Of a stretch of 12,825 bases of DNA, positions 6,861 through 12,825 are shown piece after piece. The notes under the pieces were generated by a model, which was not told where the DNA came from, made no database searches, and saw only the letters and a list, made by a program, of their open reading frames with translations. The position numbers and the translations under genes are program-made. Every line of letters begins with the position of its first letter. Within the stretch, counting starts at the first letter, position 1. The stretch covers positions 1-12,825 of the forward strand of contig JAEXVC010000193.1 of assembly GCA_023406715.1 (NCBI GenBank), written 5' to 3'. Source of the stretch: Bacteroidota bacterium. Its GTDB lineage: Bacteria > Bacteroidota > Bacteroidia > Bacteroidales > Tenuifilaceae.

Positions 6861-6919
6861 TAGTAGTAGCAACTCAGTTACATTCCCCAATTATTGGAAA
6901 TTACGCTGTGCCACCACCA
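6861..6919 (-). promoter_or_regulatory. trp leader RNA pairing that sequesters the Trp codons (1:2 structure)
   Basis: The transcript segment carrying the three consecutive Trp codons (6919-6909, UGGUGGUGGCA) can pair over 11 positions with the segment at 6871-6861 (UGCUACUACUA), using three G-U pairs. The leader stop codon lies inside the loop. A ribosome held at the Trp codons would free the downstream strand. A smaller hairpin around 6884-6902 (UUCCAA with UUGGGGAA) is also possible. I did not find a clear antiterminator pairing with the terminator arm. Confidence 0.6.
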
Positions 6920-6943
6920 AATATTTTGAACTGATAAATTCAT
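6878..6943 (-). CDS. trpL: trp leader peptide, Trp-rich (attenuator sensor)
   Basis: This is a 21-codon frame, ATG at 6943 to TAA at 6878-6880. Residues 9-12 read WWWH and residue 19 is another Trp, so four of 21 codons are UGG, which is far above chance for the rarest amino acid. It lies just behind a Bacteroidota-type promoter and just before an intrinsic terminator, upstream of trpB. By analogy with trpL of enterobacteria, ribosome stalling at the Trp codons should relieve termination. The peptide itself is not expected to have a function. Confidence 0.93.
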   Translation of the reverse strand: MNLSVQNIWWWHSVISNNWGM

Positions 6944-6961
6944 TGTCTGTTTTTTCTGATG

Positions 6962-6992
6962 CAATGATATAACATCTTTTTGAAACATCAAA
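6962..6992 (-). promoter_or_regulatory. trpB promoter, Bacteroidota type
   Basis: On the minus strand TTTG (6992-6989) is followed after exactly 19 bases by TATCATTG (6969-6962), one mismatch from TAnnTTTG. Transcription would start near 6955, about a dozen bases before the leader ATG at 6943. No equally good promoter is visible for the diverging TPR gene. Confidence 0.68.
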
Positions 6993-7069
6993 ATTTGGTA
7001 AAAAATTTGCGCAATAAAAATCAACAAATATTGTTATTTTTAACAGTGAAAAAGTTAAACCTTAAAAAG

Positions 7070-8362
7070 ATGAATAAACTACTTCTGACTTTTGTTTTTA
7101 TACAGTTAATATTTGCTGTTGAGGGATATACCCAAACTGATGAGGATTCACTGCTTAAAATCGAAATTGCATTATCGGAAGGCGATTATAATCGTGCACT
7201 GACCTTACTAAAAGATAATCAGCAAAAAAATACATTGCGATATAATCAGCTAAAAGGAATAGTTTACGAGAATATTGGACGTTACGACAGTGCATCGTTA
7301 GCCTATAAAAGGGCTATCGATTTGGATTCAACATACATTCCTGCTCATAAAGGTTATGCCCGAAGCCTTTACTCGTTCGGAAATATTAAAGTGGCTAAGA
7401 AACAGTATGAAAAAATTTTGAGGCTAGACTCCCTGTGTATAAATACCCGTTTGCAGTATGCAAATGTGTTGAAGAAAGAGGGCGATTATGCCAAGGCATT
7501 TTTCAATTACTGTTGGTTAACCAATTACGATTCAACCAACTTTTATTTCTGGGAGCAAAGAGCCGAGTGTGAAGTAATGCTAGGCGATTACCTTCATGCT
7601 ATCAATTCTTATGATAATGCAATTTCACTTAATAGGCAGAATCTGGATATTGTAGTTAAGTATCTCAAGTTGCTAATTCAACTTCGGGTTCCAACAGAAG
7701 ATGTTATGGTCGAAGCAGATAGTGCGCTAAGGGTTGATTCTCTTTATGTTCCGCTACTTAAGTTAAAGGGTAAGTTGTATGCCGACCAAAAAAAGTATGA
7801 AAAGTCCCTAGAAATTTTCACCAAGGTTTATGAATTGAACGATTCTTCATTTTTTACACTAAAATATTTGGGTATAAATAAGTATAGTACAGGATTATAC
7901 TATCAATCAATACCTGATTTTGAGAAGGCTTTTGAACGCGATAGTTCAGATAGTTTTATGAATTTTGTTTACTCCTCGTCGTTGTTTCAGATTGGGGATA
8001 GGAAGCAGGCATTAAAAATTGCTGATTACACCGAACGTATGCTTACTCCCGATAGTTCCTTCGTTGCAGTTATTTATGATTTAAAGGGTGATATTAATCT
8101 TGAGAATAGAGACTATACTTTGGCAATTAAATGTTACGAAAAAGCGCAGAATTATTCAAAAAACGAAAATGAATTCATTTTCAAAATAGGTAAATCGTAT
8201 TACTCTGCTAAAGACTATACAACTTCAACTAAATATCTTAAGGATTATCTGGCAAAGGTTGATGATGGAAGTGAAAAATCAAAGTCTAGCAGTAACATCT
8301 GGTTGGCTAAACATTTTCTAGAAAAGATAAAGGAGGAAAATTTCTTTAGGGATACTCTTTAG
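7070..8362 (+). CDS. Exported TPR-repeat protein
   Basis: The protein has 430 residues. Residues 1 to about 21 form a signal peptide (MNKLLLTFVFIQLIFAVEGYTQ), so it is exported, probably to the periplasm or outer membrane. The rest is a chain of about ten tetratricopeptide-like helical hairpins. Clear ones include LKGIVYENIGRYDSASLAYKRAIDL, GYARSLYSFGNIKVAKKQYEKILRL, QRAECEVMLGDYLHAINSYDNAI, LKGKLYADQKKYEKSLEIFTKVYEL and LKGDINLENRDYTLAIKCYEKA. TPR arrays bind other proteins; no enzymatic motif is present and the partner is unknown. I chose the start at 7070 because the signal peptide begins there; the frame runs open to 6980 but that part overlaps the trp promoter. The gene diverges from trpB and converges on sfsA with only 15 bases between the stop codons and no good terminator. 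Confidence 0.88.
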   Translation: MNKLLLTFVFIQLIFAVEGYTQTDEDSLLKIEIALSEGDYNRALTLLKDNQQKNTLRYNQLKGIVYENIGRYDSASLAYKRAIDLDSTYIPAHKGYARSLYSFGNIKVAKKQYEKILRLDSLCINTRLQYANVLKKEGDYAKAFFNYCWLTNYDSTNFYFWEQRAECEVMLGDYLHAINSYDNAISLNRQNLDIVVKYLKLLIQLRVPTEDVMVEADSALRVDSLYVPLLKLKGKLYADQKKYEKSLEIFTKVYELNDSSFFTLKYLGINKYSTGLYYQSIPDFEKAFERDSSDSFMNFVYSSSLFQIGDRKQALKIADYTERMLTPDSSFVAVIYDLKGDINLENRDYTLAIKCYEKAQNYSKNENEFIFKIGKSYYSAKDYTTSTKYLKDYLAKVDDGSEKSKSSSNIWLAKHFLEKIKEENFFRDTL

Positions 8363-8377
8363 CCCGTATATCAATCT

Positions 8378-9070
8378 TTACAGTTGATAATTAAGTACCC
8401 TTATAGGTTCAATGCCTAATGGCGAAACTTTAACCTGTAAGGGTATTATTTCAACCCCACTATTGGCGGCAGTTCTTAGTTTACTAGCATATTTTGGGTC
8501 AATATCTATTGCAGGGGCAAAAATCTCAACATCCATACGCTGAATAATGTATAGCATAACGGCTCTATATCCTTCGGATTTGGCCTTAATAAGCGTTTCG
8601 AGGTGTTTCTGTCCACGTTCGGTTACTGCATCGGGAAAACGGGCGTAAATCTCATCTTTTAGGGTAACATTCTTCACCTCAATAAAACACTTCTCAAACT
8701 CATTCTCGGCGTAAACATCGAATCGGCTATCGCCATATTTTACTTCGGGTTTGACTGTTGTGTAGCCCGATAGTTCTTGCATTAAATTATTCCTCAGTAT
8801 TTCAACCGCTAGTTTATTCGGATTCGATGTGTTTATGCCAACCCAATCGCCATTGATCTTTATCATTTCCCAAGTATAACGTGTTTTTCGGGCAGGATTC
8901 ATGCTGTCCGAAATGTAAACCTCAGCACCTTCCTCAATGCAACTTTTCATTGAACCAGAGTTGGTACAGTGGGCTGTAATTATTGAGCCATCATCGAGTT
9001 TGATATCGGCAAGGAAGCGCTTGTAGCGCTTAACTAGATAACCATGGACTAAGGGATTTTTGAATTGCAT
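8378..9070 (-). CDS. sfsA: SfsA family protein (sugar fermentation stimulation protein; nuclease fold)
   Basis: The 230-residue protein matches SfsA along its length: LVKRYKRFLADI near the N-terminus, HCTNSGSM at 34-41, KYGDSRFDVY at 111-120, FIEVKNVTL at 129-137 and the signature FPDAVTERGQKHL at 145-157. Asp118, Glu131 and Lys133 fit a PD-(D/E)xK nuclease core, and an N-terminal OB-like part is typical. In E. coli SfsA was first linked to maltose metabolism; a DNA/RNA-binding or nuclease role is suggested by the fold, and the true function is unsettled. It begins 8 bases after the helicase stop, so the two are co-transcribed. The start is the first Met and aligns with the E. coli N-terminus. 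Confidence 0.94.
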   Translation of the reverse strand: MQFKNPLVHGYLVKRYKRFLADIKLDDGSIITAHCTNSGSMKSCIEEGAEVYISDSMNPARKTRYTWEMIKINGDWVGINTSNPNKLAVEILRNNLMQELSGYTTVKPEVKYGDSRFDVYAENEFEKCFIEVKNVTLKDEIYARFPDAVTERGQKHLETLIKAKSEGYRAVMLYIIQRMDVEIFAPAIDIDPKYASKLRTAANSGVEIIPLQVKVSPLGIEPIRVLNYQL

Positions 9071-9078
9071 AAGATGTG

Positions 9079-10491
9079 CTAAAAGAATGATTCGTCGAAA
9101 TTAACAAGGTAAACCTTGTTGGTGGCTCGGGTTATTGCAGTGTAAAGCCAACGGAGATATTCCCGTGTTAACATTTCAGGCTTAAAAAAGCCTTGGTCTA
9201 TGAAAATGTTTGGCCACTGACCGCCTTGAGCTTTATGACATGTTACAGCATAGGCAAACTTAACCTGCATTGCATTAAAAAATGGGTCTTCCTTAATCTT
9301 AGTCAACCTTGCCTTATGGGTTTTGATATGTGAGTAGTCTGTTGCTATTTGCTGATAAAGATTTTTCATGTGTTCCGAACCCAGCGAAGGGCCATCCATC
9401 ATCAATGAGTCTAGAATAATTCTCACATCAATTAGTTGTTGGTTGTCGTCCAGCAGCCTTATTGTTACATCGGCAAACCTAAAGCCGTACATTTCGTACC
9501 TTTTCCCAATTCTGGTTACTTCAACTACATCGCCATTTGCTATAAAACTTATATCAGGGATATCATCGACCCAGAAGTAACTATTTCTCGCAACCATCAG
9601 GTAATCACCAACAGAAAGTTCTTCTTCATGAAAAAGGATTCTTGACCTAATTCCATTATTATACCTATTAGCCCTTTTGTTGGAGTAACACACTACAACA
9701 TTCCCTTCACGTCCGTTTTTGTTATATTCTTCAGATAGGTACTCGAGCAATTCTCCTCCAGTAATTTTTTCAATATCATCGAAACCATCAACCTCAAATT
9801 TAGGTGTTTCAATTATCCCCGAGTCCAGTATTGTTCTTATTAATGTTGCGTTATGAAGTATGCCCGAATCGGATTGTTGACGAACCACTTCGTTCAAGAA
9901 AAACTCTTTTACATCTAGGTTAAAATTAGCCAATTCAGAGTAATTAAGTGCGGGGCTAATATCCAGTCCAATAGGGGGGAGCTGCGCTGTATCGCCTACT
10001 AGTATTAAGCGACAGTTGTTTCCTTGTCGAACAAAATCAATCAAATCCGACAATAATTTCCCCGAGCCAAAAGCGCTATCTTCAAAGGAAAAGTCCGATA
10101 GCATGGAGGCTTCATCTACAATAAAAATTGCATTGGTTAACTTGTTGTAGTTTAAAACAAATTTTCCCATGCCTTCCTTCATGCTTTTTTGTCTGTATAT
10201 ACACTTATGGATTGTATGGGCTTTTGCACCTGAATACTCTGTGAGGACTTTTGCTGCACGTCCTGTTGGAGCAAGGAGTTCGAATTTAACTTTTAGTTTC
10301 TCTAAAGTTTTAACATAACCAGCAATAATTGATGTTTTACCAGTACCTGCATAACCTTTTAGTAGAATACAACTATCTGATTTGGGGTTTACAACAAAAT
10401 TTGCCAAACCGTCTATAGCTGCTATTTGCCCTAGGGTAGGATTAAAGTTTAAATGTGAGAGTATCTCGTTTTGAATCTTATTTTTAAGCAT
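9079..10491 (-). CDS. SF1B DNA helicase, RecD/Dda-like
   Basis: The 470-residue protein is an ATP-dependent helicase of superfamily 1. Motif I is GYAGTGKT at 46-53 (Lys52), motif Ia LLAPTGRAAKVL at 72-83, motif II VDEAS at 125-129, motif III GDTAQLPP at 166-173, then TCHKAQGGQW at 417-426 (motif V) and YTAITRA at 450-456 with the arginine of motif VI at 455. The layout is that of the RecD/Dda branch (5' to 3' unwinding), with the SH3-like insert expected between about 300 and 400 (GDYLMVARN, ANGDVVEVTRIG). It lacks the long N-terminal region of RecD2, so it is a compact, stand-alone helicase rather than a RecBCD subunit; no recB or recC is nearby. It probably acts in replication or repair. 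It is the first gene of a unit with sfsA. Confidence 0.9.
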   Translation of the reverse strand: MLKNKIQNEILSHLNFNPTLGQIAAIDGLANFVVNPKSDSCILLKGYAGTGKTSIIAGYVKTLEKLKVKFELLAPTGRAAKVLTEYSGAKAHTIHKCIYRQKSMKEGMGKFVLNYNKLTNAIFIVDEASMLSDFSFEDSAFGSGKLLSDLIDFVRQGNNCRLILVGDTAQLPPIGLDISPALNYSELANFNLDVKEFFLNEVVRQQSDSGILHNATLIRTILDSGIIETPKFEVDGFDDIEKITGGELLEYLSEEYNKNGREGNVVVCYSNKRANRYNNGIRSRILFHEEELSVGDYLMVARNSYFWVDDIPDISFIANGDVVEVTRIGKRYEMYGFRFADVTIRLLDDNQQLIDVRIILDSLMMDGPSLGSEHMKNLYQQIATDYSHIKTHKARLTKIKEDPFFNAMQVKFAYAVTCHKAQGGQWPNIFIDQGFFKPEMLTREYLRWLYTAITRATNKVYLVNFDESFF

Positions 10492-10540
10492 TGGGGCAAA
10501 TAAAATTTTACTTTGAGCTTCGAATTTAATTATATGTTAT

Positions 10541-10548
10541 TAAATTTG
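10541..10548 (+). promoter_or_regulatory. -7 box for the 10577-12558 operon
   Basis: TAAATTTG matches TAnnTTTG exactly, 28 bases before the start codon at 10577. A TTTG lies upstream (10512-10515) but 25 bases away, farther than the usual 19-20, so the -33 element is weak. Confidence 0.6.
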
Positions 10549-10552
10549 CAGG

Positions 10553-10560
10553 CAAACTTA
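10553..10560 (-). promoter_or_regulatory. -7 box for the helicase-sfsA operon
   Basis: The minus strand reads TAAGTTTG, an exact TAnnTTTG match, about 60 bases before the helicase start codon. I see no good TTTG at the standard distance. It mirrors the plus-strand box at 10541-10548. Confidence 0.5.
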
Positions 10561-10576
10561 AACCAATTATTGCAAA

Positions 10577-11176
10577 ATGAAAACAGTTTATCAAATCGTT
10601 CTAGCGATAGTAATAGTAGTTATAGCCTATTTCGTATATGAGAGCATAATGGCTCCTATTCGCTTTGAGAAGGAAAAAAACAAACGTTACGATGTAACTA
10701 TTCAACGTTTAAAAGATGTTAGAACTGCTCAGGTGGCATACCGTTCGCGTTATAGTAAATACACAGGTAGTTTTGATACTCTAATTACATTCTTAAAGGA
10801 AGGACAATTTAAGGTTGTAAAACAAGTTGGATCCGAGGATGACTCTTTAGCAGTTGCTCAGGGTAAAGTTTATCGTGATACCATTTTAGTTTTTGTACGT
10901 GATAGTTTATTTAAAAACTATGCTGTAGATTCATTACGTTTTGTTCCTTTCTCCGGCGGAGCACAGTTTGAACTTGCTGCTGGTGAGATTGAAACAGGTT
11001 CAAAGGTTAAGGTTAAAGTTTTTGAGTGCAAAGCTCCAAGTGAAGTTATTCTTAAGGGCTTGGATCGTCAGGAAATTATTAATATGAACGATTTAGCCAA
11101 AAAACTTGAAAAATATCCTGGTTTAAAAGTTGGTTCAATGACCGAGGCTACAAATAATGCAGGTAACTGGGAGTAA
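10577..11176 (+). CDS. Membrane-anchored protein of unknown function, conserved in Bacteroidota
   Basis: I recognise no named family. The 199-residue protein has one membrane segment at about residues 4-24 (YQIVLAIVIVVIAYFVYESI), then a charged helix (FEKEKNKRYDVTIQRLKDVRTAQVAYRSRYSKY, 30-62) and a soluble domain to the C-terminus ending NNAGNWE. The short N-terminus, membrane helix and following charged helix give a single-pass protein with most of its mass outside the cytoplasm, reminiscent of pseudopilin or PilN/PilO-type proteins, though without a prepilin cleavage motif. The start is fixed by the membrane segment right after it. The stop is 9 bases before the DUF3822 gene, and rsmD follows, so the three form an operon. 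I have the impression that this gene order recurs in Bacteroidota, which could not be checked here. Confidence 0.82.
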   Translation: MKTVYQIVLAIVIVVIAYFVYESIMAPIRFEKEKNKRYDVTIQRLKDVRTAQVAYRSRYSKYTGSFDTLITFLKEGQFKVVKQVGSEDDSLAVAQGKVYRDTILVFVRDSLFKNYAVDSLRFVPFSGGAQFELAAGEIETGSKVKVKVFECKAPSEVILKGLDRQEIINMNDLAKKLEKYPGLKVGSMTEATNNAGNWE

Positions 11177-11185
11177 ACAGACCCT

Positions 11186-12034
11186 ATGGATGTGCTAGAA
11201 CTTATTGACGAAACTTTCGATAAAGATAGAACCGAAACTTATGAATTATCCATTCAGGTTAGCCTGAATGGATTTTCGTTTTCGGTTAAGGATACCATTC
11301 GTAATACTTTTATAGTGTTGATTTCTAAGCCTTTTTCAGGAGCTGTAATAACACACGATAACTGGTATCCAGTAATTGAAGGAATCGTTAAGGAATTCCC
11401 CTTTTTAAGTCAAAAGTTCAAAAAAGTATTTTTTTCCTACACATTATCTCCATTCACAATAGTACCTAAGGATTTTTTCGATATTCAACGTATTAAGGAT
11501 TTGTTTGAGCTTACTCATTCCTTACCAGAACATTTTGAGTTACGATATACATCAATTAGCAATGGCGAGAGCTTTGTGGTATTGTTTGCCATGCCTTATA
11601 CCTTGAGTTCTGCGTGGTTAAAAATTCAACCAAATACAATTTTCTTAACTCAATCCACATCATTATTTGTTGGTTTTGGCAAGAGCAAGTATGAGAATTA
11701 TGTACAAGTATATTTTGAAGAAGCACGAATGACCATTGTGTATCATAAAAATGAAAAACTCATTGCGGCTAATGCTTTTACTTACATGCACACAAATGAT
11801 GCACTTTACTACATTTTAAGTTTTTGTAATTCTATTACGGATAATTTCGCATCAATTCAGTTAAGTATAGTAGGCGAGTCATTTAATAATAATGAACTTG
11901 TAAAGGGGCTAAACAAGTCGTTCAGTAATGTTTCGATTGACCCAATTTTTAATTCAGTGCATTTCAGTTACCGCCTGTTAAGACAGCGAAACAGACACTA
12001 CGCTTTGTTTAATAGTTTTGCAGTATGCGAATAA
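11186..12034 (+). CDS. DUF3822 family protein
   Basis: This 282-residue protein has no signal peptide or membrane segment and is probably cytoplasmic. I call it DUF3822 from its N-terminal pattern (YELSIQVSLNGFSFSV at 19-34), its length, its Phe-rich C-terminal SFAVCE, and above all its position immediately before rsmD, which is the usual context of the family in Bacteroidota. Its function is unknown. I recall the fold being compared with actin-like ATPases (ASKHA), but see no ATP-binding motif that I could defend. It overlaps the start of rsmD by 10 bases, so translation is probably coupled, and it begins 9 bases after the preceding membrane-protein gene. Confidence 0.78.
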   Translation: MDVLELIDETFDKDRTETYELSIQVSLNGFSFSVKDTIRNTFIVLISKPFSGAVITHDNWYPVIEGIVKEFPFLSQKFKKVFFSYTLSPFTIVPKDFFDIQRIKDLFELTHSLPEHFELRYTSISNGESFVVLFAMPYTLSSAWLKIQPNTIFLTQSTSLFVGFGKSKYENYVQVYFEEARMTIVYHKNEKLIAANAFTYMHTNDALYYILSFCNSITDNFASIQLSIVGESFNNNELVKGLNKSFSNVSIDPIFNSVHFSYRLLRQRNRHYALFNSFAVCE

Positions 12035-12558
12035 TTGGAGGAACTTTCCGAGGAAGAATGTTTAACCCTCCAAAAAACTTTCATGCTAGGCCTACTACCG
12101 ATTTTGCCAAGGAAAGTTTATTTAACATCATCAACAATAACTACGATTTTGAAGAGTTAAAAGTACTGGACCTTTTCTCCGGGACAGGTAGTATTAGTTT
12201 TGAGTTTATATCGCGTGGCGTAATCTCGGTTGATTCTATTGAGCGCGATTTTGTGCATAATAAATTCATAAAGGAAACGGCTCAAAAGTTAAATATATCG
12301 AATCTGAATGCCATTAAAGCAGATGCATTCGGTTTTATCAATAGAAGTTATGCGAAGTATAACATCATTTTTGCTGACCCTCCTTACGATTTAAAGGGTA
12401 TTGACCAAATCCCCGATATCATATTTAGCCGAGATTTATTGGAGCAAGGTGGATGCTTTATTCTTGAGCATTCCGCTAACTATAAGTTTGATAATCATCC
12501 TTTTTTCTCGGAACATCGATTTTATGGCAGCGTAAACTTTACTTTTTTTAAGAAATAA
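12025..12558 (+). CDS. rsmD: 16S rRNA (guanine(966)-N(2))-methyltransferase RsmD
   Basis: RsmD methylates N2 of G966 (E. coli numbering) in 16S rRNA during small-subunit assembly, using S-adenosylmethionine. The 177-residue length is normal. It begins MRIIGGTFRGR, has the family segment ARPTTDFAKESLFNII at 21-36, SAM-binding motif I LDLFSGTGSISFE at 48-60, and the catalytic ADPPYDL with DPPY at 118-121. The start codon lies inside the end of the DUF3822 gene (10-base overlap) and matches the family N-terminus. It is the last gene of a three-gene unit; the tRNA promoter follows within about 15 bases of its stop, and I see no intrinsic terminator between them. Confidence 0.95.
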   Translation: MRIIGGTFRGRMFNPPKNFHARPTTDFAKESLFNIINNNYDFEELKVLDLFSGTGSISFEFISRGVISVDSIERDFVHNKFIKETAQKLNISNLNAIKADAFGFINRSYAKYNIIFADPPYDLKGIDQIPDIIFSRDLLEQGGCFILEHSANYKFDNHPFFSEHRFYGSVNFTFFKK

Positions 12559-12570
12559 TTACGCTAACCC

Positions 12571-12602
12571 CTTGCATAATTTGTAAAACTATTATACTTT
12601 TG
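12571..12602 (+). promoter_or_regulatory. Promoter of the tRNA-Asp genes
   Basis: CTTG at 12571-12574 is followed after 20 bases by TACTTTTG at 12595-12602, an exact TAnnTTTG match and identical to the his -7 box. Transcription would begin near 12609, about 30 bases before the first tRNA. Confidence 0.75.
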
Positions 12603-12640
12603 CAACGCTTTAAAGGGATTTAAACGTTCTGTAAAGTAAT

Positions 12641-12714
12641 GGTCTGGTAGTTCAGTTGGTTAGAATGCCGCCCTGTCACGGCGGAGGTCGCGAGTTCGAG
12701 TCTCGTCCAGACCG
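12641..12714 (+). tRNA. tRNA-Asp (anticodon GTC)
   Basis: A 74-base cloverleaf: acceptor GGTCTGG pairs perfectly with CCAGACC (12707-12713), discriminator G at 12714. The anticodon stem CCGCC/GGCGG encloses loop CTGTCAC with anticodon GTC at 12675-12677, which reads Asp codons. The T arm is GCGAG-TTCGAGT-CTCGT. CCA is not encoded. It is the first of two tandem copies. Confidence 0.97.
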
Positions 12715-12715
12715 C

Positions 12716-12737
12716 AAAACTTCAGTAGTGAAGTTTT
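12716..12737 (+). promoter_or_regulatory. Inverted repeat in the spacer between the two tRNA-Asp genes
   Basis: AAAACTTCA and TGAAGTTTT (12716-12724 and 12729-12737) are perfect complements around a four-base centre, starting two bases after the first tRNA. In the precursor RNA this would form a small AU-rich hairpin, possibly a processing signal for separating the two tRNAs. It has no U-tract of terminator type and would not block the second tRNA. Confidence 0.5.
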
Positions 12738-12753
12738 ACGTTAAAAAGCATTT

Positions 12754-12825
12754 GGTTCGGTAGTTCAGTTGGTTAGAATGCCGCCCTGTCACGGCGGAGG
12801 TCGCGGGATCGAGTCCCGTCCGGAC
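12754..12825 (+). tRNA. tRNA-Asp (anticodon GTC), second copy, last two bases beyond the window
   Basis: It has the same D arm, anticodon stem and GTC anticodon as the first copy. The acceptor GGTTCGG pairs with CCGGAC plus the missing next base. Compared with copy one, pair 5-68 is changed from T-A to C-G and a T-stem pair from A-T to G-C, both compensated, which argues that both genes are functional. The T loop reads ATCGAGT instead of TTCGAGT. The sequence ends at position 71 of the tRNA. Confidence 0.94.

Noticed and set aside
7021..7060. AACAA-ATA-TTGTT inverted repeat before the TPR gene as an operator or promoter
   Set aside because: Five-base arms in AT-rich sequence are expected by chance and no -7 box lies at a fitting distance.
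8369..8389. Six-pair inverted repeat (TATCAA/TTGATA) between the convergent TPR and sfsA genes
   Set aside because: The stem is short and AT-rich without a U-tract on either strand, and it overlaps the sfsA end; too weak to call a terminator.
12641..12825. Duplicated tRNA-Asp segment as attL/attR of an integrated element
   Set aside because: Both copies are full cloverleaf genes about 40 bases apart with no integrase or cargo between them; a simple tandem duplication explains it.

Overview
The window looks like chromosome of a member of the Bacteroidota. The base composition is AT-rich, the clearest promoters match the Bacteroidota pattern (TTTG, about 19 bases, then TAnnTTTG), Shine-Dalgarno sites are weak or absent, and several proteins are typical of that phylum: a bifunctional HisB without the usual zinc cysteines, a DUF3822 protein next to rsmD, and a DUF4384 secreted protein. 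I cannot place it to genus; a Bacteroidales- or Marinilabiliales-like bacterium is a reasonable guess. I see no mobile element, CRISPR array, phage gene or origin.

Layout. Positions 1-4464 hold the start of a histidine operon on the minus strand. A promoter is followed by a 25-codon leader peptide rich in His codons, an intrinsic terminator, hisG, a fused hisD-hisC gene, and hisB, which runs off the left edge. Upstream on the same strand lies a secreted DUF4384 protein (4450-5262), and before that trpB (5393-6592). TrpB has its own leader: promoter, a 21-codon peptide with three Trp codons in a row plus a fourth, and a terminator. A GC-rich palindromic patch lies between that terminator and the trpB start. 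Diverging from trp is an exported TPR-repeat protein (7070-8362). It converges on a two-gene minus-strand unit, an SF1B helicase followed by sfsA (10491 down to 8378). A symmetric promoter region (10541-10560) separates this from a plus-strand unit: a membrane-anchored protein of unknown function, a DUF3822 protein, and rsmD. The window ends with two tandem tRNA-Asp(GTC) genes behind a strong promoter; the second is cut two bases short by the window edge.

How it works together. The left 7 kb carries two amino-acid biosynthesis units, his and trpB. Each appears to be controlled by ribosome-mediated attenuation: scarcity of charged tRNA-His or tRNA-Trp should stall the leader ribosome and let transcription pass the terminator. 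The right part is housekeeping: helicase, SfsA nuclease-family protein, 16S rRNA methyltransferase and tRNA.

Most interesting items: the single-frame HisD-HisC fusion with an A6 tract exactly at the domain junction; the two complete peptide-leader attenuators only about 2.5 kb apart; and a trpB that stands alone yet has its own Trp-sensing leader. The underlying families are known. The fusion and the solitary attenuated trpB are the parts that may be new.
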